Shown here in pieces: positions 7,005-11,205 of a stretch of 11,205 bases of DNA. The position numbers and the translations under genes are program-made. Source of the DNA: an uncultured Oscillospiraceae bacterium. Lineage in GTDB: Bacteria; Bacillota; Clostridia; Oscillospirales; Oscillospiraceae. How positions within the stretch are numbered: the first letter of the stretch is position 1; each line of letters begins with the position of its first letter. The stretch covers positions 1 to 11,205 of the forward strand of contig CAKTZN010000047.1 of NCBI GenBank assembly GCA_934635545.1. The letters run 5' to 3'. The notes below the pieces were generated by a model. That model was given only the letters and a program-made list of their open reading frames with translations, made no database searches and had not been told where the DNA came from.

Positions 7005-7007
7005 CAA
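6979..7007 (-). promoter_or_regulatory. Promoter of the HTH/DUF3990-like operon
   Basis: On the - strand TTGAAC (7007-7002) and a perfect TATAAT (6984-6979) are separated by 17 bp, placing the transcription start near 6972, about 24 bp before the start codon. The promoter lies within the left-hand 32-bp palindrome, so a protein bound there would block RNA polymerase. Confidence 0.75.
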
Positions 7008-7018
7008 CATCTTTCACG

Positions 7019-7050
7019 AACTTGTTTATAGCATATCGGATAAACAAGTT
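7019..7050. promoter_or_regulatory. 32-bp palindrome, copy 2 (candidate operator)
   Basis: A perfect 11-bp inverted repeat, AACTTGTTTAT (7019-7029) with ATAAACAAGTT (7040-7050). It shares 31 of 32 bases with copy 1, including the non-symmetric core, and lies exactly 46 bp upstream of it. The spacing and identity suggest co-operative binding by the operon's own HTH protein, though no binding is shown. Confidence 0.8.
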
Positions 7051-7081
7051 GCGACTCAATATTATACGACATGGGAAAGGG

Positions 7082-7111
7082 CAGCCTCCGGTTGATTTTA
7101 ACCGGAGGCTG
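7082..7111 (-). terminator. Strong hairpin after the AAA ATPase-nuclease gene
   Basis: A 12-bp perfect stem CAGCCTCCGGTT (7082-7093) / AACCGGAGGCTG (7100-7111) with a 6-nt loop lies about 20 bp past the stop of the 595-aa gene. There is no proper T tract on either side (the - strand continues CCCTTTCCC), so termination may be weak or the hairpin may protect the mRNA 3' end. Confidence 0.6.
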
Positions 7112-7131
7112 AACGAGGTTCTATTGAATTG

Positions 7132-8919
7132 TTATGATACAAGTTTTCTCAGATATTCTTCCCCGTTCTGATACTGAATGCCATCTACCACTTGGCTTTC
7201 CCCGCGGTAGAGGACAAACTTTCCAGTGATCGGGCCATAGCGATGCTCCGTCTGGGCACATTTTTCCGCGTCAATCAGATGACGGTACTGCTGTGGGACG
7301 GCTTCCTCGCTGTGCTTGATCTCAAAAATCCGGCAAGAGCCCGCCTCCGGGTCAAACACCACCATATCGAACTCGCCCACAGGGAACTGCAGGACAAACA
7401 CCTGCTTCTTTGGGTTCGCCAGCTTGGTTTCCAGCAGGACGATGTCCTCCAGCATCCGTCCTTTGATCTCGGTCAGGATGCGCTCTTGCACGGCGGTGCG
7501 TTCCGCCAGAGACAGTGCGCTGAACGTTTCATCCAGCAGCAGACTGCGGATCAGTGCATCCGCCTGCGCATAGCGCAGACCCGGCTGCTCTATCACCGTG
7601 CGGCTGGACTTCGTGCTGACATCCGGCAGGTGCAGCACATCGATCTCCCGCGTCAGATCCAGCAAGTCCAGATATTCTTTGATCTCCGCCGCATGAACAC
7701 CGTCCAGTTTTACGGTCTGTTCTGCCTTGTTGCGGATCTCCAGCAGCTTCCGCAGGCTGTCGGTGACAGCCGTAAGGTCAATGCGGTCGAGGATGTCCGT
7801 AGGATTCTCCCGATCCCGGCGCAGATTGCTGGCAGAAATGCCAAGGTCGTGGGACTTCCAATCCTGCGTCAGTACCTCCAGCGTGAAGCGATGGTTGATG
7901 TCCTCCACCACGCGGTTGATGGCGCTGGTCAGCTCATTCTTGTCGTACAAATCCCGCAGATGACGGAAATGCCCCTCGTACTGATAGCAGCGCAGGGAGT
8001 GCTGGATATTGCGGGCGATGGCGGTGTCCACATATTCGTCGGCGCTTTCCTTGCTGGCAAACGTGGAAGTCTCGTTGTAGTGGACGCCGCCAAGGCTCAT
8101 GGTGCCGCCGTAACGGATATATTCGTCGATGCCGCAGATGCCGAGCACGGATTCAAATTCACGGTATGGAATGAATGTAGTGTGCAGCAGAATGCAGCGA
8201 TCATAGAGCTGTTCATCCTCAGTGAAGAGGAATCCCAGCGAGTCCGTGCCGGAGAGCACAATCTTCATGCCACAGGCCGCAAACACGTCCGAAAACAAAG
8301 CTGCGCCCTCGATAAAATCCTCCATCAGCGTTACTTCATCGAGGAACACATAGCGGAAGTTCTGCGCTTCCAATGCCTTGAGGTCACGGTTCACATCCGC
8401 CAGCGTATCTTTTGCAGTAATCTGAATGAACGCCGCTTTGGAAAGTTCTGCGTCGCTCATCTCCGCAAAAATCTGGCGAATCATGGTGGTTTTCCCCGTC
8501 CGACGCAGGCCGTAGAGAATGAACACCTTGTCCTGCGGCTCACCGTAGACAAAATCATGCAGCTGCCGGAAACACTCGCGCTTGCGATAGTCACGGACGG
8601 GTGCAGCAAAAGATCGCAGCGCCTCGCCGGTGCGGATGTTGGTGGTGAAGGCGGAGGTGTCCACGGTTTTTGCTTTTGGCAGTTGCTTCTTCAGTGCCTT
8701 CAGCTCCTGCTCCAGCTCCTTCCGCCGCTCGATTTGGGTACGGAAATTCTCCAGTTCGTCCGAAGAAATATACTTCTCCCACCGCTTCTTGTTCTCCGTC
8801 CAACGATGGTAGAAGTATTCCTTGCCGTTGACGGTTTTCTTCGTAATGGAACCAGCGGGCAAAACAGAAATCTGCTGCTCCAGCTCCGCCGCCCGGGTTT
8901 GCATCTCGGATAAGTCCAT
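7132..8919 (-). CDS. AAA ATPase with DUF6788-like N-terminus and C-terminal PD-(D/E)xK nuclease domain
   Basis: A 595-aa soluble protein in three parts. Residues 20-80 (LPAGSITKKTVNGKEYFYHRW, then a charged coiled coil) resemble DUF6788. Residues about 105-300 are an AAA-type ATPase with Walker A GLRRTGKT (137-144), Walker B YVFLDEV (190-196) and a sensor-like SGTDS (223-227), like the archaeal/AAA_14 ATPases. The C-terminus has a PD-(D/E)xK layout: Glu491 in GRMLEDIV, Asp518 in GEFDMVVFD, then Glu533 and Lys535 in FEIKH. ATP-driven DNA cleavage is the likely activity; the biological role, perhaps defence or element maintenance, is not known. The ATG at 8919 follows AGGAGGTG at good spacing. 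The gene has its own promoter and 3' hairpin, so it is a single-gene unit. It is more GC-rich than the genes on either side. Confidence 0.85.
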   Translation of the reverse strand: MDLSEMQTRAAELEQQISVLPAGSITKKTVNGKEYFYHRWTENKKRWEKYISSDELENFRTQIERRKELEQELKALKKQLPKAKTVDTSAFTTNIRTGEALRSFAAPVRDYRKRECFRQLHDFVYGEPQDKVFILYGLRRTGKTTMIRQIFAEMSDAELSKAAFIQITAKDTLADVNRDLKALEAQNFRYVFLDEVTLMEDFIEGAALFSDVFAACGMKIVLSGTDSLGFLFTEDEQLYDRCILLHTTFIPYREFESVLGICGIDEYIRYGGTMSLGGVHYNETSTFASKESADEYVDTAIARNIQHSLRCYQYEGHFRHLRDLYDKNELTSAINRVVEDINHRFTLEVLTQDWKSHDLGISASNLRRDRENPTDILDRIDLTAVTDSLRKLLEIRNKAEQTVKLDGVHAAEIKEYLDLLDLTREIDVLHLPDVSTKSSRTVIEQPGLRYAQADALIRSLLLDETFSALSLAERTAVQERILTEIKGRMLEDIVLLETKLANPKKQVFVLQFPVGEFDMVVFDPEAGSCRIFEIKHSEEAVPQQYRHLIDAEKCAQTEHRYGPITGKFVLYRGESQVVDGIQYQNGEEYLRKLVS

Positions 8920-8953
8920 AGCGCACCTCCTGTGAGATACTATTCTATGCAGA

Positions 8954-8991
8954 ATTATACCCCATTATACCCGCAAAATCAAGGGTATAAT
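8954..8991 (-). promoter_or_regulatory. Promoter of the AAA ATPase gene with three copies of GGGTATAAT
   Basis: On the - strand TTGATT (8982-8977), a 17-bp spacer and TATAAT (8959-8954) form a strong promoter. The 9-mer GGGTATAAT occurs at 8972-8964 on the - strand and at 8983-8991 on the + strand, and a close copy (GGGTATAAT) at 8962-8954 on the - strand. The inverted pair (8964-8972 / 8983-8991) brackets the -35, so it may be an operator or give a second start on the opposite strand. Confidence 0.75.
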
Positions 8992-9018
8992 AGAGCATAA
9001 TTAGACCTACTGCTAGAA

Positions 9019-9280
9019 ATGGTTCCTTCCGCTGATATTGACTCCCTGTATGGAATGGTCTGTAAGAACAAGGAAGGATTTACCAACAGTTGCTTTAGAA
9101 GATGTTGACCTTTCAGTTTTAAATGAGAAAGCAGATGCTTTTATTGCAAATGTAACGGCAAGGTGCAATTCACCAGTAAAAGCTTATGCTCTCTGTGAAG
9201 ATGGTGATAGGCTTAAGAGGATTTTGTCAAAAGGACTCTATGCAAAATGGGCAATAATTTCATCAGATACAGTTTTTTGG
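9019..9280 (+). pseudogene. Possible frameshifted gene remnant between two cargo units
   Basis: This AT-rich stretch lies between the promoter of the ATPase gene and the 3' end of jetD and has no recognised gene. A + strand frame starting at the ATG 9019 (MVPSADIDSLYGM) stops at 9106-9108. A second frame from about 9038 reads on with coding-like character (KDLPTVALEDVDLSVLNEKA, then KAYALCEDGDRLKRILSKGL) until it runs into jetD. Joining the two would need a frameshift near 9056-9070. No family is recognised, and no ribosome site is clear. A broken fragment is the simplest reading; chance is possible. Confidence 0.35.
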
Positions 9281-10543
9281 TTAAATTATTCTCGCTGTTG
9301 TCTTGTATTCATTCAAGAATGTTTCCTGCTCAATTGTGACGCCATAATTCAGGATTCTCTCTATTGCATCTCGAAATAACGGATATTTTCCATTCTCCAT
9401 ATCGATTTGCAGGGCGGATAAATACTCTTTGGAACGTTCAAAACCATGTTCGTGAAAAAAATCCACAAATTCGCCAGACATGCGCATAGGTACCACAGGA
9501 GGAATCAGCTTCTGCAAATTGTTGAACATCCGGAAGCCACCCGCATCGATATCTGCCCAAAAACGCGCTTTTACATCTTTAGATGCCGCACGAAAGATCA
9601 ATGTAACCAGCTTCCGCTTTTGTGGACTGAGAAATCCACCATGATAGATCACCAGCTCGTTCGGCTGTCTTTCCGACATCACATATTCATCATAATTGGT
9701 TTTGTTCTCAATGAATGTAATATATTGAATTTCGGCCAAGTCAATTGAGATGATGGAATCAATCAAAGTGCTGGGTAAGGCCAAACCATATGGTGCGGCA
9801 CCAATACAGATATTTCCCTGCTCTGTTCGAACCTGACAGTTTCCTGCAAGCTCATATAGCTCCGGGCGAGCATAGATACCCAAGTATGCCAGCTGTTCTC
9901 TTTCGCCCAATTCATTTTCATCGCAGGAATTCGCTAAATCTGCATCGTATTTTCTTGCGATCCGCAAAAACAGATCCCGCACATTTCGCTCAAAGTATTT
10001 GGTATCGGAAAAGCACTTGCTGCTGAATGCGCGCATCGTTATACTGCCGGGCAGAGCAGAATACTCACGGAAAGCGCAGAGCAGGTCCTGCAATGGAGTA
10101 TCGTCCGTTTTGCAGAAGACAGGAATTTTCAGTTGCTCTGCTGCCGATCTGCAAACATCTACCTTCCATGCTATAATCCAGGGAATCGCAACGTCCTTCA
10201 GGCTGCCGTCTATCAGTTGAATAATCTGACTTGCTCGCACCTTGGGATGTACTCTTTCGGCAAAAGCATAGCACTGCGAGATCTGATCTAAGCGCAGCAC
10301 AATGGACGAAAGTACCGGACGGCCTTTCACCCACTCAAGCTGCACCAAATGCTTCTTTTCAAGCTCCAGGGCCGCTTCATTATAAGTATCCCGTATCACG
10401 GCATCCTCATAGATATACGCAGGGAGGTCTCTCTTTTCCACTTTTAGCATGACTCTTCTGGGGGATGTCCCTGGATTAGATAGATGCCTGCTGTTTTCAT
10501 ATTTATCCAACAGCCGGTTTATAATGTCGCCTTGCTCTGTCAT
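9281..10543 (-). CDS. jetD: Wadjet system nuclease subunit JetD
   Basis: A 420-aa protein. The C-terminal half matches the JetD/DUF2220 Toprim-like nuclease: ITFIENKTNYDEY with Glu279, VIYHGGFLSPQK (298-309) and FWADIDAGGFRMF with Asp331 and Asp333, the expected acidic metal-binding residues. The N-terminal 200 residues are helical and resemble the arm region that contacts the SMC-like complex and DNA. In Wadjet, JetABC is a MukBEF-like loop-extruding ATPase that senses small circular DNA, and JetD cuts it, so plasmids are lost. The ATG (10543-10541) overlaps the stop of the jetC-like gene by ATGA, fixing the start and showing a jetC-jetD operon order. All catalytic residues appear intact. 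The gene is moderately AT-rich and ends without an obvious terminator. Confidence 0.9.
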   Translation of the reverse strand: MTEQGDIINRLLDKYENSRHLSNPGTSPRRVMLKVEKRDLPAYIYEDAVIRDTYNEAALELEKKHLVQLEWVKGRPVLSSIVLRLDQISQCYAFAERVHPKVRASQIIQLIDGSLKDVAIPWIIAWKVDVCRSAAEQLKIPVFCKTDDTPLQDLLCAFREYSALPGSITMRAFSSKCFSDTKYFERNVRDLFLRIARKYDADLANSCDENELGEREQLAYLGIYARPELYELAGNCQVRTEQGNICIGAAPYGLALPSTLIDSIISIDLAEIQYITFIENKTNYDEYVMSERQPNELVIYHGGFLSPQKRKLVTLIFRAASKDVKARFWADIDAGGFRMFNNLQKLIPPVVPMRMSGEFVDFFHEHGFERSKEYLSALQIDMENGKYPLFRDAIERILNYGVTIEQETFLNEYKTTARII

Positions 10544-11205
10544 TGCGCGATCTCCTTGCCAAAGGGCAGAATATGCATTCTGTATTTGTCCTTGTTTACC
10601 AGCAGCGTACGGTCTGCAATCGGCATAATATCCGAAACCTTATCCGGCGGTGTACAGATAATGGCCTGCAAGCCCATCCTTCGCAGGAGACGAACACTCT
10701 CAATAATGCGATCACTATCCATTTTGTTAAATGCCTCGTCAAATACTGCCAACCGAACGGTGTTACCGAAACTAGATGTATCGTTCACACGATAGAGCTG
10801 AGCGAAGGAGGCCAGGACAGCAATATAAAACGGAGTTTGCGTTTCACCGCCGGACTTTGTATTCAAGGTCTGAGAAAGCATCTGCTTTGTTCCATTTTGA
10901 TCCGTGGTTTCCAGGTCAAACTTCAGGTATGTTCTAAAATCGGTATATCGTTGGATATTCTCCTGCAGTTCACTTTGTTTTCTCGCATTTAACTGAGTAT
11001 CATCCGCTGTGGTGATCTGGCTGAACAGCTTCTCTATCAGCTGGCCATATTTATCCTGAAAAGGCCGCGCAAACAACCCCGCATCGCCTTCCATAAGTTC
11101 CGGATCCATAATCATATCATAATACTCCGCATAATCCGGATTACGCTCCACACGGAACTGATAACTGTCCGTTCCGAATTGAGCCTGGCGCAGTGCACGA
11201 TTTAG
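10540..11205 (-). CDS. jetC: Wadjet SMC-like ATPase JetC, C-terminal part (runs off the window)
   Basis: The frame is open from the right edge to the TGA at 10542-10540, giving 221 residues of the C-terminal head of an SMC/MukB-like ATPase. The ABC signature TKSGGETQTPFYIAVL is near visible residues 116-131, and Walker B RLAVFDEAFNKMD near 133-145 has the Asp-Glu pair intact. A switch-like segment, AIICTPPDKV, follows. The opening LNRALRQAQFGTDSYQFRVE resembles the strand and helix that precede the head in JetC and MukB. It would be the motor of the Wadjet complex. Walker A, the hinge and most of the coiled coil, together with jetA and jetB, should be encoded to the right. The Wadjet subtype cannot be fixed from this portion; type II is my guess for a Firmicute. 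Confidence 0.88.
   Translation of the reverse strand, partial: LNRALRQAQFGTDSYQFRVERNPDYAEYYDMIMDPELMEGDAGLFARPFQDKYGQLIEKLFSQITTADDTQLNARKQSELQENIQRYTDFRTYLKFDLETTDQNGTKQMLSQTLNTKSGGETQTPFYIAVLASFAQLYRVNDTSSFGNTVRLAVFDEAFNKMDSDRIIESVRLLRRMGLQAIICTPPDKVSDIMPIADRTLLVNKDKYRMHILPFGKEIAQ

Larger units (their letters stand above)
3412..11205 (-). mobile_element. Skin-like element inserted in sigK (left end and interior; right end outside the window)
   Basis: Everything from the AATGA core at 3412-3416 to the right edge appears to lie within one site-specific element. The evidence is the abrupt loss of sigma-factor homology at 3416, a serine recombinase gene ending exactly at that point, and a run of accessory genes unrelated to the importer operon on the other side. 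The visible cargo is the recombinase, an HTH/ADP-ribosyltransferase-like pair, an AAA ATPase-nuclease and part of a Wadjet system. No phage structural genes are visible. The far boundary, the size and the 5' half of sigK are not in the window. Confidence 0.7.

Noticed and set aside
6973..7050. The twin 32-bp repeats as attachment sites or an insertion-sequence end
   Set aside because: They are symmetric, overlap a good promoter and lie directly upstream of an HTH-encoding gene. Operators explain them better, and no transposase lies between or beside them.
7192..8913. Long + strand frame of 573 codons opposite the AAA ATPase
   Set aside because: It is the mirror frame of the ATPase gene. It lacks any recognised motif and a ribosome site, while the - strand frame has Walker and nuclease motifs.

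Overview
The window looks like the chromosome of a Gram-positive, spore-forming Clostridia member. The left part is GC-rich with strong C/G third-position use, suggesting an Oscillospiraceae-like gut Firmicute. That lineage is inferred from codon use, from AGGAG-type ribosome sites and from a sporulation sigma-factor gene. No rRNA, tRNA or CRISPR array was seen.

Left part (1-3050, + strand): the 3' end of a gene that is probably a substrate-binding protein is followed by a GC-rich hairpin. Then come a two-domain sugar-type ABC ATPase and an RbsC/MglC-type permease joined by an ATGA overlap. Together they make one importer operon. An 11-bp tandem repeat (8 units) begins inside the permease stop, and a bidirectional terminator closes the operon.

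Junction (3054-3430, - strand): a sigma-factor C-terminal half (end of region 2, region 3 and region 4; SigK/SigE type) is cut off exactly at the N-E-I-L-M codons. The pentamer AATGA lies there, and the stop codon of a large serine recombinase sits inside it. This is the arrangement of a 'skin' element interrupting sigK. The 5' half of sigK should lie beyond the right edge, so everything from 3412 to 11205 is probably the interior of the element.

Element cargo (3412-11205, genes on the - strand): (1) the SpoIVCA-like recombinase; (2) a two-gene ATGA-linked unit, an HTH plus DUF3990-like ADP-ribosyltransferase-type protein with a 165-aa partner, behind two near-identical 32-bp palindromes; (3) a self-contained gene, with its own promoter and 3' hairpin, for a 595-aa protein with a DUF6788-like N-terminus, an AAA ATPase and a PD-(D/E)xK nuclease; (4) jetD and the 3' end of jetC of a Wadjet anti-plasmid/defence system, whose jetA, jetB and the rest of jetC should lie to the right. 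The toxin unit and jet genes are visibly more AT-rich than the ATPase and recombinase genes, so the cargo looks assembled from several sources.

The main message is that a developmentally placed, probably excisable sigK element appears to carry a set of defence or conflict genes including Wadjet. Excision itself cannot be shown from this window.
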